Positions 22,640-50,056 of a stretch of DNA of 64,000 nt are shown here, one piece after another. A model generated the notes under the pieces. That model did not search any database, was not told the DNA's origin, and worked only from the letters and a program-made list of their open reading frames with translations. This stretch comes from Amphiura filiformis. Taxonomy: Eukaryota; Echinodermata; Ophiuroidea; Amphilepidida; Amphiuridae. Positions within the stretch are counted from its first letter, which is position 1, and each line of letters begins with the position of its first letter. The stretch is taken from contig NC_092628.1 of NCBI RefSeq assembly GCF_039555335.1, positions 60,685,547-60,749,546 on the forward strand, in the 5' to 3' direction. The position numbers and the translations under genes are program-made.

Positions 22640-22910
22640 TTTCTTTTTTGACACACTTACTTTATCTTATCTACAACTTTGCTGAAACTAATATGGCCTT
22701 GAACTTTGCAAGTTACAAACAATAAAGTAGAAATTGTGCAACAGCAATATTGTGCCACACAATTACTTTATCTACAACATTGCTGAAAGAAACATACCAT
22801 GCATACACACAATGAAAGAAGAAATTGTGCAACAGCAATATTGTGCCACACAATTACTTTATCTACAACATTGCTGAAAGAAACATACCATGCATACACA
22901 CAATGAAATA
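22640..22910. repeat. 91-bp tandem duplication
   Basis: GAAATTGTGCAACAGCAATA begins at 22730 and again at 22821, and the copies are nearly identical. A diverged earlier copy (TTATCTACAACTTTGCTGAAA) is visible near 22670. Confidence 0.85.
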
Positions 22911-24185
22911 TTGTTTTCATGTTTTTGAATGTTTTATTCTCATAAGAGTATTTACATAAACTATTAGCAGTTATACTCATAAATATACAAGTTTTGTTCA
23001 TTATTCATACACCAAATATCATTAGCAAAGTAATTATCATACACTTGCTATTTTATTTGGAGAGTTGCTTTCCATTGAGCATTTGGGTTTTCTTTTTTGT
23101 AATGGAATTGATAAATATATGAATCGTCACCATCAGTAACATCTGAAGTGGTCACGTACAGTTCACAAAACTTAAAAGCCAGCTTTGCCCCCCCCCCCTC
23201 TCCGCTACCCACATTATTTTGGTCATTTTACAGAAGTGTTTGTGAGCATTTTTGTGTTTTATTACTTTATTAGTCAGATAATAACCAAAATGGTAGAACA
23301 TATTAGTCAGATAATAACCAAAAATCATCAAAAAACTGTTGAATTAGTTTCAACTGTGGTATACCACGTTTGAGACCAATTCGACAGTTTTTTGACGATA
23401 CCTTCGGAAATACACCGATTTAGAACATCTAATTTCAGTATGATAATGAGAAAAATAGGATCTCTCATTTGATATCTATTTATTACATTAATATCATTAA
23501 TAAAAACACTGTAGACTATATTAATTATGATTATCACACTGTATAAATGTCAGTAATTCCGTAAGGAATTAGCCCCATTTACAAGAAACATTTACATATT
23601 CTTTTTGCATGAATGCTTGAAAGGGACGACATTTTGTTATACATCAATTTTAAAGAATTCCATTTTCCAAGTATATCAGGTCACCTTCCTTTAATATTAC
23701 CACTCATTATTACACTGCATGAATCTGCCTTTGTTGGTAGTCAACATTCTTCACAATGCAAGCTGCAACCCTGTATTGCAAGCTTGCATTGCATCAATGC
23801 ATACAGGCAATGTAAAATGAACAAACCTTGACCTTGCATTGCAAAAAATAAACTATTTCATTCAAGGGCAGAGTAATGGTTATTTCTGAAGTCTGAAGTA
23901 TATAAAACTATACAATTTTGGAATGGAAACAAGTCGTGTAAGCTTTATATGGTAACATCAGATTTAAACAAAATTGTTTAGTTTTTTAAAAAATCACAAA
24001 AATACACTTTTTTGCCCAAAGTTTTTGTGACAACATACAAAAAAAAATCAGGAGAAAATTTGTTTTCATTAAGCGTTTCATACATTAGAGACATGAAATC
24101 AGGGTTTTTTTATTTATTTTTTGGAAATTTGCCTCATTTTTCAAAATATTGAAAAAAAAAACACATGTGAAAAAAAGCAATTTTG
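22911..24185. other. Intergenic, no gene
   Basis: Unique AT-rich sequence with a doubled ATTAGTCAGATAATAACCAA at 23269 and 23303 and a poly-C run at 23191. Around 23880-23950, AAGTATATAAAACTATACA resembles one arm of the fold-back element at 21417. No convincing exon. Confidence 0.45.
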
Positions 24186-24600
24186 TCAGTGAAATAATGA
24201 TTTTTCCATATGAAGATTGTTCAGGTTGGTCAGAAAAGACGCTAAGTATTCGTGTTCGATAACACAGAATGTGTCATCAACATAGCGTTTCCAAATCCGA
24301 GGTGGATTAGGAGCGTTCAGAAGAGCTTCCCGTTCAAAAAACTCCATAAACATGTTAGCCACTGGTGGTGGGGAGATGGGAGATCCTATCGTCAGGCCTT
24401 TAGTTTGAAGGTATAGGACCTCTTTAAACATGTTAAACATGAAGTAAGCATTATTCATACAAAACTACAACATGCGTCTAATGTCAGAAACGTGGAGTGA
24501 TTTCCTATCAACTAAAGTTGAGTCCATAGTGATACTAATAGCTTCCTTCACAGGAATGGATGTAAATGAGGATTCTACATCAAAAGATTCCAGCATATCT
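24186..24600 (-). pseudogene. Penelope-like element reverse-transcriptase fragment
   Basis: The minus-strand frame reads SFDVESSFTSIPVKEA, then NNAYFMF, GLTIGSPISPPPVANMFMEF and RIWKRYVDDTFCV. These are reverse-transcriptase motifs A, B and C as found in Penelope-like elements (FDV.SLFT.IP, G..MGSP.SP, YVDD). One in-frame TAG near 24470 interrupts it. The N-terminal half and the linker after YVDD are missing, so this is an inactive relic. Confidence 0.8.
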
Positions 24601-24781
24601 CTTTGAGGGTCACAGTCGAGACAAAACTAGCAAAGTCAAGCGGTTGGATTGTTTATCTTATATTGACAAAACATACCAATCTCTCAGAGCAAGACTGAAT
24701 CAACATCGCCGTCCATCATTAAAAACTTATATTTTATCAGTTTCAAGTGAAAAAATACATTTTAGTATTCATAAATATTAA
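24600..24781 (+). pseudogene. GIY-YIG-like endonuclease fragment, probably Penelope-like
   Basis: The plus-strand frame carries SYIDKTYQSLRARLNQHRRPS. It resembles the Y-G-T-..-L..R...HRRP core of the GIY-YIG endonuclease that follows the reverse transcriptase in Penelope-like elements. It lies head-to-head with the minus-strand reverse-transcriptase fragment, so the element is rearranged. Confidence 0.5.
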
Positions 24782-25250
24782 GAAATCTCAAATTTGGGTG
24801 TGTACGAATGTGTCTTCCCTTGTTAAGCCCTTAATTGGAGTTAGGATTAATGGAATAAGCATGGTGACAGTATTCAGCAGCTCAAGTGAGAAAAATGAAT
24901 CCAACAGTCCACTTGATTCACAGCAACCATGCTTCGCATGTGAGAACTGTATAGCACTCAATCCACATAGACACCTCTCACCCAGTATTAGAAATAAGGC
25001 CAAAACCCAGTAAAAATCATGCTACCTTGTGGGCCCATGACAGGGCCCGTGAAATTTTGTTAACAAAGTCAACAAAATAGAGTCAATGCTGAATTCAACA
25101 TCAACCCTTCTCTAAAATAGACCAAACCTTTTTACTGTTTGGCAAGAAGCACTCATTTAAAGTAAACTCTGTTCACTTCTTGCATGGTCATCAAGTTTGA
25201 AGGTAGAGCTTCCATCTGGCAGTATGCATGAATGGGAATTGAACGAGTCA

Positions 25251-25912
25251 TAAACGCATCCCAAAAAGAAAGTATCCAGTTTGATTTTGGCCCATAAGTC
25301 CAAGATGGGGTCTTAAATCAAGACCTACCAAAAGTATGTTACCGATAAATTTATTCCGCACATTTTGATACCTCATTTGTCTAAATCGATGCAGAATTGA
25401 TGACACAATGATCTTTTGAATGCAATCGCCTCAATTTTAAAAGTTGCAGTCAATTTCTATTGATTTGGTCCTGCTACTCAACATGTTCAATATGGGCAGC
25501 GATAGATCAAGGCCAGGGCGCATCAGACGCCTCGCTAAAAGCATGCGCCGCAGATGTCTGTTTGGCAGTCATTGAAGCAGCAGGAGGACATACCAGATAT
25601 TGACTGTGAAGAGTAAAACATTGAGGAAGGAGTAAAAGAGCATCTCAAACAGTCTTATACCGTCTCTATCTCAAGAATCTTGAGAAGCAGGAAAACCACA
25701 TCAATAGGGATTACTGCAACTTTTCAAATTGAGGTGATTGCATTTAAAAGGTCACTGTGTCATCAATTCTGCATCGATTTGGACAAATGAGGTATCAAAC
25801 TGTGCGGAATAAATTCACCTGTACCGTACTTTTGGTAGGTCTTGATTTAAGACCCCATCTTTGATTTATGGACCAAAATCAAACTGGATACTTTCTTTTT
25901 GGGATGCGTTTA
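25251..25912. mobile_element. Fold-back element with ~195-bp arms
   Basis: TAAACGCATCCCAAAAAGAA at the left is mirrored at the right (CTTTCTTTTTGGGATGCGTTTA). The arms continue through GATGGGGTCTTAAATCAAGA and AATTGATGACACA. The central loop of about 250 bp has no recognisable gene. Confidence 0.88.
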
Positions 25913-26349
25913 TAACATTGTGTAAAGTGACATAATTCTTTCTTTCATGTCTATTACCAGTTTGAGGCTCTACCCAATATGGCAGAACCATGCAAGAGGT
26001 GAATACCAACTATTATCTGCACATGGTAGATCTAACTGAAGTTTGACACATGTGTTGGACCATGCTTTACATGCAATCAACGTGTCTGTTTCCACTGCCT
26101 CCTGCTTATATAATCTGCAGATCATATTGTTTTGTTATCACTACAACATAACATTCATACTTCCAAAGCAATGGAATATTCATGTATTTTTCATCAAATG
26201 CCATCTACGGTAATAGCATTTTGATAGCCACCTTTTTTTTTAAATTAACAGTGATATGTTGTGAGTTCATTAAATCATGAAAATTTAAAAAAAAATCCTT
26301 CTTTTGCATTTGACATATTTTGCATACACTGTAAAGTGAACACTTCAGT

Positions 26350-26560
26350 TCTTTATTTTAGAGATTACCAATAGGGTATTCCAGTTGTCATCCATATACC
26401 CCCTATGGAAGGTATGACCTTACTCTCCCTCACAGGGGTGTAGATTTCAAATGGAGTCATACATTCAGATAATACCATTTGAAATTCACTCTCCATGCGT
26501 GGAAGATTAAGGTGATGTTTTCCATAGGGATTTATGGTTTCCATCATGAATAGCCAAATG
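26350..26560. repeat. CCATTTGAA-type MITE, copy 2
   Basis: Contains CCCCTATGGAAGGTATGACC, TTTCAAATGGAGTCATAC and ACCATTTGAAATTCAC, and ends near TTCCATAGGGATT. It shares its inverted-repeat motifs with 19150-19310. Confidence 0.5.
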
Positions 26561-28238
26561 ACCAGTGTTTTTACAGATATGTAGTAAATCTAGAAATACA
26601 AAATTATTTCCAAACCTGCATCTAAAAACAAAATGTTTTAAATTTACACATATCTTAATTCCCATGTGAAATTATATACCTTTGAATTCAAAGTAGTTTT
26701 ACAAATTGCAATATAATTTTATCAGATGTTTAACATGGAAGTGACAGTTGCCATGACAGCACATACTATATAACAATTAATTAGCATCCTTTTATTTCTG
26801 CATGAAAGCCCTGTTGCTGAGCCAACAGCTTTGATGTACCTGCATTACATCATTTTGTACTTAAATACTCAATGAACATTCATTAGAAATTATGACCTGA
26901 TCCAACAAGACAAAATGGTGGTTTATATTAAAACACATAAGTTTTGAGTAACGCCATAGGTGTAGATCCCGGGGGGGATGGGGGGATCATTAAAAATCCC
27001 CCCCCAATATTTTATAAAGGGGGATGCTCCATACAATCATAGTTGTTTACTATTTTGCAAACAGACAACAGGGACATGTAATATATCATTGTAAAGCTTA
27101 TTTTGTGGAGAACTTGCCTGTCCAATATCTCAAAGAGTGAAAACACATTTGTAGTGGATGGACACAAATAACGAGCGAGGAACTAAAAAAAGTATGCAAG
27201 TGATGTCGGAATTTGGGAATAAATAGCTTACTTTACGGACAATTTCACAATTCCCAACTTTTGGCCAGAGTTGATCAAATCATGTTGCAACCTGAGACAA
27301 AAAAATTAATCTCAGGTTGCAAGCCTCATCAAACTTGCCATTTGTGAAACACTGTGTCCACTCTTGATAACTAAAGCCAGATGTACTATGTTTTATCATC
27401 CATTAGACATCAATACTACAAATTGATCAATAACATTTATTTCATATTACTCAGTTGGAGTTGATCACTGAATAATATGAAAAACCTATATATATTGCTC
27501 TGTACTATAACAGTATTGATTTTGCTTGGATTTTTTTTTTAAATTAGCAAATGTTTACTGAATAATAAATTTATTGTCCCCTGTTTGTTCACACAATACT
27601 AAATTGTGTATATTGTATGAACAAAACAAGAGACACCTAGTTGTATCATAACTGACCCATACTCATCACAAAAGTTCTGAGTAACTGCAATGTCAAATAA
27701 CTCATATTGGACATACATTGTCCGTACAAAATTATATCATTAAACCTACTAAGATGAGAGTCACGTCACATATCAAGTAGTAAATAACCATGAATGCTAT
27801 GTCAAAAAGTAGCCTTTGGTTGCACATTGCTTACATTCTTGACATTGACAGACTTTTTGAAAAGACACCCTTTTTGGAAAACAGGTATTTCTTCAGCCAA
27901 TCCTCATGTGGACTTAAAATCACAATATTATTTGCACACATGCTGATGAAAGGGTTTTCAGTCCACTCCTTTTCCCCCTTCAACACCAACAAGTCTGAAG
28001 AGACCATACAAGATATCAATGAAGGAAATGTACCTAGTCAGTTTACTTGTGACTGCAGCATATTGGAGTATATTCATCTCAGCAATCACATGGTGTATGT
28101 GGAATAGAAGTAAGCTGAATGGTTAGTACAGTAAATGTATGAACACAAATTTATACTTTCATAACACACAGAAGAACCTGTCATGATGAGCAGAGGAATA
28201 AAACCATCATGATTGAAGTAGAGTTGTGTTGATTGGCA
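26561..28238. other. 3' flank and likely 3' UTR of STUB1
   Basis: Follows the STUB1 stop codon on the minus strand. A 105-codon plus-strand frame at 27790-28107 has no recognisable domain and lies in the expected STUB1 3' UTR, so I do not call it. GGGGGG/CCCCCC tracts near 26970-27010 look like the end of a degraded element. No poly(A) signal could be placed with confidence. Confidence 0.4.
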
Positions 28239-43641
<15,403 letters not shown>

Positions 43642-43934
43642 TATTAATGTAAATATCTTATATCATGGTATATATTATTGATGAATTGTTTAAAATACCA
43701 CAAGAGTCTGAAAAAGAAGTTTTTATTCGCATCAACACCAGCTCTATTCTGTCATGTCTGTGTTTATATGGTCGCCATTTGCCCTTTAATATTACCCACA
43801 ATGCTGTTCTGTTTCTCTATTCAGATTCAGAGGAGGGTGGTTGCAGAACTGTTTACTGATTGATTGAACATGTCAACAACTAAGAATTGTCAATTCCTTG
43901 ACACGCAACCAACCACGAACCAACCTTGCTTTTT

Positions 43935-43982
<48 letters not shown>

Positions 43983-44612
43983 AATGATCATTCAAACGAT
44001 CATTCAAACGATCAATCAATCAAACGTCAACCAACTTCAATCAACCAATCAATTAACCAACCAACCGATCAATCAATCGATCGATCATTCAATCAATCAA
44101 TTTTCTAGGCCCCTATCAAAATGATCAATCAATGAATATATCAATAAGGGGCTAATTTTCTTGGGGGGGGCAAATATATTAATATACTGGAAAGAAAAAT
44201 AGGGGGGGGTCATAAAAATTTGATGACCAAAATGTAGGGAGTCACAGATAGAAATACAATAAAAAACATTCTATTACCCCCACGATCCATTATTCAAAAT
44301 CGCGCACTCTGATTTGTTGAAACGTGTCACGTGAAAGACCATTAATTAGCAATAAAGTGGCCAGGGCAACAAACTTTATGTTCTTCTCGCATCACAGCGC
44401 ATGCACAGCAAAGCGCGGTGTAGTATAATCAGCGTCGTTATGCATTATACGCAAAGCATTACGCTTGGTTTAATACGCGTTCTGCAATACTCGCTATCAC
44501 TTACGCTTTGGCTACGCGTAGGTGCTCCACCTTGAGGTAAACAACTTGAAATATTTGGGCAAAAAATGTGATATTTTCTCTACTATATCGCACTATTTTG
44601 TGGTAATAGAAT
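43642..44612. other. STUB1: STUB1 upstream region
   Basis: The promoter should lie here. A (CAAT)n tract occupies about 43937-44104. The stretch 44285-44530 is CpG-rich for this window (AATCGCGCACTC, AAAGCGCGGTG, AATACGCG). I could not place a TATA box or start site. Confidence 0.4.
43937..44104. repeat. (CAAT)n microsatellite
   Basis: A run of CAATCAAT followed by variant CATTCAAACGAT and CAACCAAT units, about 300 bp upstream of the STUB1 start codon. The open frames through it (NQSINQSINQ...) are repeat artefacts. Confidence 0.95.
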
Positions 44613-44735
44613 AGAAATAAAGGGTGCAGCATTATCCTTTACACGCAAATAATGTGTCCTCGGCAGTAAAAACTTTTAAAGAATGGGCGAGACACATTAT
44701 TTGCGTGTAAAGGATAATGCATTACCCTTCATTTC
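44613..44735. mobile_element. Fold-back element with 30-bp perfect arms
   Basis: GCATTATCCTTTACACGCAA... at 44629-44658 is exactly complementary to 44691-44720. Looser pairing extends through AAATAAAGGGT/ACCCTTCATTT. The loop is 32 bases. Confidence 0.9.
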
Positions 44736-45081
44736 TTAAATATAGTGTGTTACTTTATACAATTCAATACAATTTTAGCCTGTTTAGGGGTAAGGTGCAT
44801 CGGTGGTGTTGGTTAGACTGGATCCTTCAGTCTTTCAACAACTACGCACGGTCATCGGGTTAGGCAACGTGAAGGATTGTGGGTAAATAAAAGGCGCCGC
44901 CATTAGAGGCCAGATGGATTCAGGCTAGGTGTTGGTTGGGGGGTCAATTTTTTTTCCGAAATGGGGGGGGGGTCACAATTTTATTGACGCCGACTTTTAA
45001 TAAATTTGAGACCCCCTTCCGAAGAAAAATCAATAGATCAATAATCACCAATGCATACCGGTACATAGGCCTATCATCAAG

Positions 45082-45370
45082 CAAGCACTCAAGTACGCTA
45101 GCAAGCAGTCAAGCACCCAATCAAGCAATCCAATGAATGAATGAATGAATGAATGAATGAATGAACGAACAAACGAACGAACGACCGACCGACCGAACGA
45201 CCGAATGAATGAACGTCGAACGAACGAATGAACGAACGAACGAATGATTGATCAATCAACATATCAACATATTAATCAATCAATAAATTAATCAATCAAC
45301 ATATCAATCATCAATCAATCCCGGTAAACAATCAATCAATCAATCAATCGATCGATCGATCGATCGATCG

Positions 45371-45403
<33 letters not shown>

Positions 45404-45424
45404 GCAATCAATCAAGCAATCAAT
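45082..45424. repeat. Compound tetranucleotide repeat
   Basis: Successive runs of GAAT, GAAC, GACC, ATCA and CGAT units, including CGATCGATCGATCGAT and long ATCAATCA tracts. Point-mutated units have expanded in blocks. Confidence 0.95.
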
Positions 45425-45427
45425 GCT

Positions 45428-45823
45428 TAGGCCGTGTAAAATTAATATTTTGGTTCTCGTCCCTCCCTCCTCAATTTCTGGGATTTGTCAGATTTTTTTT
45501 TTTTTTTTAGATTTTTCAATTTTTTTTAGACTTTGGAATGATTTATGAAATCTTCATACATATAAATAAGTTTATTAGAGAACAAGCATCACTTCCAAGT
45601 CTTTTTGTGGTACTCTAGGGGTTTATCCTCAGAATCTCACATTTGAAAAAAAAAAAAAAAAAGGGCCTCATCGTTTCCTCGAGCACTGTTGGAGAAGACC
45701 GAAAACTACTAACAATGCTAATACATTGAAAAACAAAACAAAACAAAAAAAACACCTCCCTCCCTCATCAATTCATGAAAATCCTCTGGACGAGAACCAA
45801 AACATTAATTTTATACGGCCTTA
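45428..45823. mobile_element. Fold-back element with ~60-bp arms
   Basis: TAGGCCGTGTAAAATTAATA...TTTGGTTCTCGTCC at the left is mirrored by GGACGAGAACCAAAAC...TATACGGCCTTA at the right. It lies immediately beside the compound tetranucleotide repeat. Confidence 0.85.
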
Positions 45824-46036
45824 CAGTCAGGCTTCCAGTCAGATCAGCTTCTGTGCTTCCCAGGTGGTGCTTCTAGTCCAGTTCCAGTCGCAACATGAGG
45901 ATAGCGCCATCTTTTGAATAACCATCTCTGCTGTTCACACCACTCCACGCCATACATAAATTCTGCCAGTCACATTTCCCCAATATGAAATTTTTTTAAA
46001 GTAAAATTTTAATTTTAATTTTACTTCATTAAAGTT

Positions 46037-46123
46037 TGGCGGAGGCGGGGTTCGAACTCACGGCGGCGGACTGCTTTGGATACACTATGAACCCAGCGCC
46101 TTAGACCACTCGGCCACTTGTCT
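46037..46123 (-). tRNA. tRNA-like sequence (Leu/Ser class), probably pseudogene or SINE head
   Basis: The minus strand has an A box TGGCCGAGTGG, then CTAAGGCGCTGGGTTCATAG and a B box GAGTTCGAACC, ending CTCCGCCA. The long region between anticodon and T arm resembles a class II (Leu/Ser) tRNA. The 5' acceptor strand AGACAAG does not pair well with CTCCGCC, and the anticodon stem is poor. A functional gene is therefore unlikely. Confidence 0.45.
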
Positions 46124-47100
46124 TCTTGTAATTCATTTGAAACTTATTTGAACATATAATCGCAACTTCAACATAGGCCTACCACGTGACAAGCAAAGGC
46201 AGAAAACGTACCATATTTTGGAATTTTATTTGCCTAAAAACATTTATGTGTATTATTAGCGCTCAATTATTGTTAACTGTGTGTTTTATACAAAAAAAAT
46301 CCAATAATAAACATAACTGGGCGTCTGTATGGACAATACATTATATCGATTTTGACACGTGCTTGTGTCTCAGTACATTTCCATGGTCAGTAAAATACTA
46401 TAGAGGAAAACCTACCATTTTCTTGTATACACGTTCGATGTTTTTATCAATTACATAAAAAGTCCATTTTAGACCCCAAATGTTTTTCAGGAAATAAAAG
46501 ATTAGATTACCATAAAAACGAAACAGTAATCTTTTGCCGGGTCTAATGTAATATTCACATAGGATTTTCAACGTTTTTCTATCCTTATTCTTGCTCAATT
46601 AAAAAAATATTTTGGCGTATATAAAATTGAAATAAAATTCTCTGCTTCTTAAACGACATCAAATGTGCCACAATTGGGTATCACGAATCGTTATATATGA
46701 TGTGCAGTTAATATTCATATTTTCTTTTATACAGAGGATGCTTCAGTTTTGACAGGAAAAATATTTTCTTGAAAACCCTCTCACTCGGTTATTTTAAAAA
46801 GGTAACCACGCTTCCCTAGAATGTGCAATAAATTAGCATTAAAATTTTTCTTATTCTAACAGCAAGCGTTTCTAGAATGTTTTATGGCGAAATGTGGTGT
46901 ATCTGCTGTTATAGCTCCGTGCAACAAGTCCGTTGACTTCCGGGATACAATTTGTAAACCAGGCCTGTTGTAAACAGAGATGCAGTGCACAGCAGGAACA
47001 TAGAAAACGGCGGCACGGAGGGGTGAACAGTGCAGTGCATGTATGCAAACTGGATGTTATGATCAGCTGATAGATATCATTGTATTGCAAGCCTGATTTG
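46124..47100. other. Divergent intergenic region between STUB1 and the MPV17-like gene
   Basis: AT-rich, no exon recognised. The MPV17-like promoter should lie toward its right end. Small frames here lack any domain. Confidence 0.4.
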
Positions 47101-47214
47101 AACAGCAGCAGTCTGGTACTGGTTTTCTCCAGTTTATCATTGCTACTGCTAGGCAGTATTGTGCGATCCTTGGTTCAGTATTGAACTTCACCACTAGTCT
47201 TCAACTTTTAAATG
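47101..47214 (+). other. Putative 5' UTR exon of the MPV17-like gene
   Basis: The sequence ends in AAATG|GTAAGTG, a strong donor at 47215, with no coding potential before it. The first coding exon has an upstream acceptor (TTTACAG at 50812-50818) and about 94 nt of UTR before its ATG, so an upstream noncoding exon is required, and this is the best candidate. The transcription start is not determined; the left coordinate is a guess. Confidence 0.45.
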
Positions 47215-47640
47215 GTAAGTGTTTCTGAGTTTACCAAAAACTTTGCACTTGTCCTGCAAACAAGACTTCAGTCTAAAACACGACATTATCATGGTAACAT
47301 GCATTGAGCACGTAGCTAGTATAGGGTCTATGATGACTATGTTGTGAGTGCACTATTCAGTCAATAATTATCATCAAGGTCAAGGTCTGACTACATTGTG
47401 TGGCACTTGCTGCATAGCATCAGAGTACACTATTGGAAATGGTGTTCTGATTGGCAAATTCAATCCTCTGACAATCTTATAATGGGTGCACCATTAGATT
47501 TCCAGGGGGTGGCATGGGAGTTTCTTGAAAAAAACAACTTTGCCCATTAGTGAGCAAAAAAAATTTGCCCACTAGTGAGATGAAATTTTTTTTTTTGCCT
47601 ACCTGATCAGTAAAAAAAAATGTCATAAAAGAGGATGCTG

Positions 47641-49064
47641 CCGGGGGGCACTTACATTACGTGATGGACACCATGCTCATGTATGGACTCTCGAAACGCA
47701 CCCTAAACGAGTATTACTCAGCGCGTGTAAAACATACCCTAAACAAGTATTTTGCCATTTTTTTTAACACTAAGAAAGTACCGGTACAAATTCATGTTCA
47801 GGTTCTTGTCAATTCAATCTTTCTACTGTGTGGCGCATAGGCGCGACCTTTGTCTCACAAACGTCTATTAATTTGGGTTAATCACAACCTTCCATGATAT
47901 ACCAGGTTCAACAGCAACTTAACCGAAGGACGACCTTGCTACCATTTACCATATCCATTCAGACTGTAGCATTATTCACACGAGTAGGTGGTTGGTATTA
48001 CAAAGAGTGGAACAATATAATAGTTTTTATGCGCTGAAACGTAAAGTATATGTTTTCTGTAGTTCATCCAAAGACAAATATAAGTAACAGTAATCACTAT
48101 TTGTTAAAATATACAAAAAAGCAGCATATATAATCATGCCACGTAGTAAATATTTTATAAAATCATACCCGCTGAAAACTGGAATCAACCAAAATATCCT
48201 ATGTGGAGAACGGCGTTCAATAACCTTAAGTTTACGTGACCTGACAAGCAGAGAAATTTTGACCTGAAAACTTGCTGAAATATCTTACCGTTATCAAATT
48301 GAAACTGATGGGCGGAGCTTATAGTTTACTTATTGAAGTAAACTAGGGTAAATTTAGTTAATATAAACTGTTAACTAGGTTCAGACACCTCTGCATATTT
48401 GATGCGACACTGCAATCCTTTTCCAGGGCAGTTTTTCTGCAGAGAGCTGCTGGTGCACTGCGAGACTAGCTCAGTCCTATGCAAGGTCGCATGTTTTGTG
48501 GTATGGGTGATTTTGTAGTATTTTTAGTACAAAAAAAATCGGTCGGTGTGTATAACAGCCATCAAAATTCACGAAAAAAATACACGAAGTGTACAAATAT
48601 ATATGAAATCCATATACACCTCTGCATAAATTGTGACTATTACAATTTTCCCGATTTTAACACTAAACCGCAGACGGCTGTTGCTGGTCCTATAGCGTAG
48701 CATGCAGGGGTTTGTAGAGGTCATCTGGTTTAATACGGAGTGGAATAGGAAAAATGGACCGATAGTTTGTATTGGTTTAATATTATAAGTAGTTTGATGT
48801 TTCTTAATGTTTTACCCTACGATTTGTTCTGATAGAAGCTATCAGCCTATTTAACCCTTTTTTATTTTGCCATTAAACTTTGGCACCCTAAAAAGGCCTA
48901 AGCAAGATTTTGCTTGGGAAAGTATACCCTTTTTCCTGATTTTTCGCGTTTTTGACACCCTAAACAGGTACAGCGCTGTACTTGCCCAATGCTGAAAAAC
49001 AACCGTTTTTTACTTGTTTTTTTAAACTAGCATGGTGTCCACCTTGAAATACAAGTGCCCCCGG
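47641..49064. mobile_element. 1.4-kb element with ~35-bp TIRs and target duplication
   Basis: CCGGGGGGCACTTACATTAC...GGACACCATGCT at the left is mirrored by AGCATGGTGTCC...ACAAGTGCCCCCGG at the right. ATGCTG directly flanks both ends (47635-47640 and 49065-49070); including GG it could be read as the 8-bp GGATGCTG. Subterminal ACCCTAAAC.AGTATTTTGCC repeats are visible. No transposase frame, so it is non-autonomous. Inside the first intron of the MPV17-like gene. Confidence 0.82.
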
Positions 49065-49089
49065 ATGCTGGGATCACGAAATCCTCCTT

Positions 49090-49142
49090 TAAAAGTGAAG
49101 GATAAGTCATTCAAATTGTCATTTGGTATTTTTGAAATGAAA
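49090..49142. repeat. Dispersed repeat, copy 1
   Basis: GAAGGATAAGTCATTCAAAT followed by TGTCATTTGGTATTTTTGAA is repeated almost exactly at 60484-60533. Both copies lie in introns of the same gene, in the same orientation. Confidence 0.8.
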
Positions 49143-49550
49143 TATTGGGAGGGGAGCATGTGCCTGGGAGCACCAACTGACCAAGCCTGGTTGAGGGGGC
49201 ACTGTCTGTAGGGGATTGGGAGGTGGAGATGTGCCTGGGAGCACCAAGTCTGGTTGAGGGGGCACTGTCTGTAGGGGCTAGGGGGGGCATGTGCCTGGGA
49301 GCACCAAGCCTGGTTGAGGGGGTTTATCTGTAGGGGCTTGGGAGGGGGACATGTGCCTGGGAGCACCAAGCCTGGTTGATGGGTATCTGTAGGGGCTTGA
49401 GAGGGGACATATGCCTGGGAGCACCAAGTCTTGTTGAGGGGGCACTCTCTGTAGGGGCTTGGGAGGGTGACATGTGCCTGGGAGCACCAAGCCTGGTTGA
49501 GGGGTACTGTCTGTAGGGGCTTGGGAGGCGGACATGTGCCTGGTAGCACT

Positions 49551-50024
49551 CTCTTAAATTGGCCGATTGAAATATCTTTTAACGATTGATGATAGGAATC
49601 AATCTAAATAGATTGAAAAATAGATTGAAATGTTTTTTGTTTTCACTCTAACCCCTTTTTATAGACTGATGTCACTAAAATCAAGTGTTATTCCTAATGT
49701 ACTGCCAAATGACATGTGTTGCATTATATTTGGAATGAGATTTCAAACTGTTTTAGAGTGAGCATTTTCAACTGGAAAGTATGTGTCCCTAATTTGGGAC
49801 GGCAAAAGTTTGAAAAACAATGAAAATCAATCCTTTCTATTGAAAATTCAATCGAAAAAGATTTGCCACTAACTTTTAATTGCTAAAAGATTGAGAATCA
49901 ACTCCTGTTGAAAAATTCAAATTACCCGACTGAATATACAGTCGAAAACGATTTGTCCCTAATTCGGGATGGCGAGATTGAAAATTCAATCTTTTGATTG
50001 AATATTCAATTGGCCAATTAAGAG
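49551..50024. mobile_element. MITE nested in the ~61-bp minisatellite
   Basis: The ends CTCTTAAATTGGCC and GGCCAATTAAGAG are inverted partners. The flanks read AGCAC on the left and GCACC on the right, matching the interrupted repeat unit, so GCAC may be a 4-bp duplication. The interior is full of GATTGAAAATTCAATC-like short palindromes. Confidence 0.7.
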
Positions 50025-50056
50025 CGCACCAAGCCTTGTTGAGGGGGCACTGTCTG

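Noticed and set aside
27790..28107. 105-codon plus-strand frame as a gene
   Set aside because: No recognisable domain, located antisense to the likely STUB1 3' UTR, and the opposite strand is open to a similar degree.
43864..44124. 86-codon NQSINQSINQ frame
   Set aside because: Translation of a (CAAT)n microsatellite.
46037..46123. Functional tRNA-Leu or tRNA-Ser
   Set aside because: A and B boxes are good, but the acceptor stem does not pair and the anticodon stem is weak, so it is kept only as a tRNA-like sequence.
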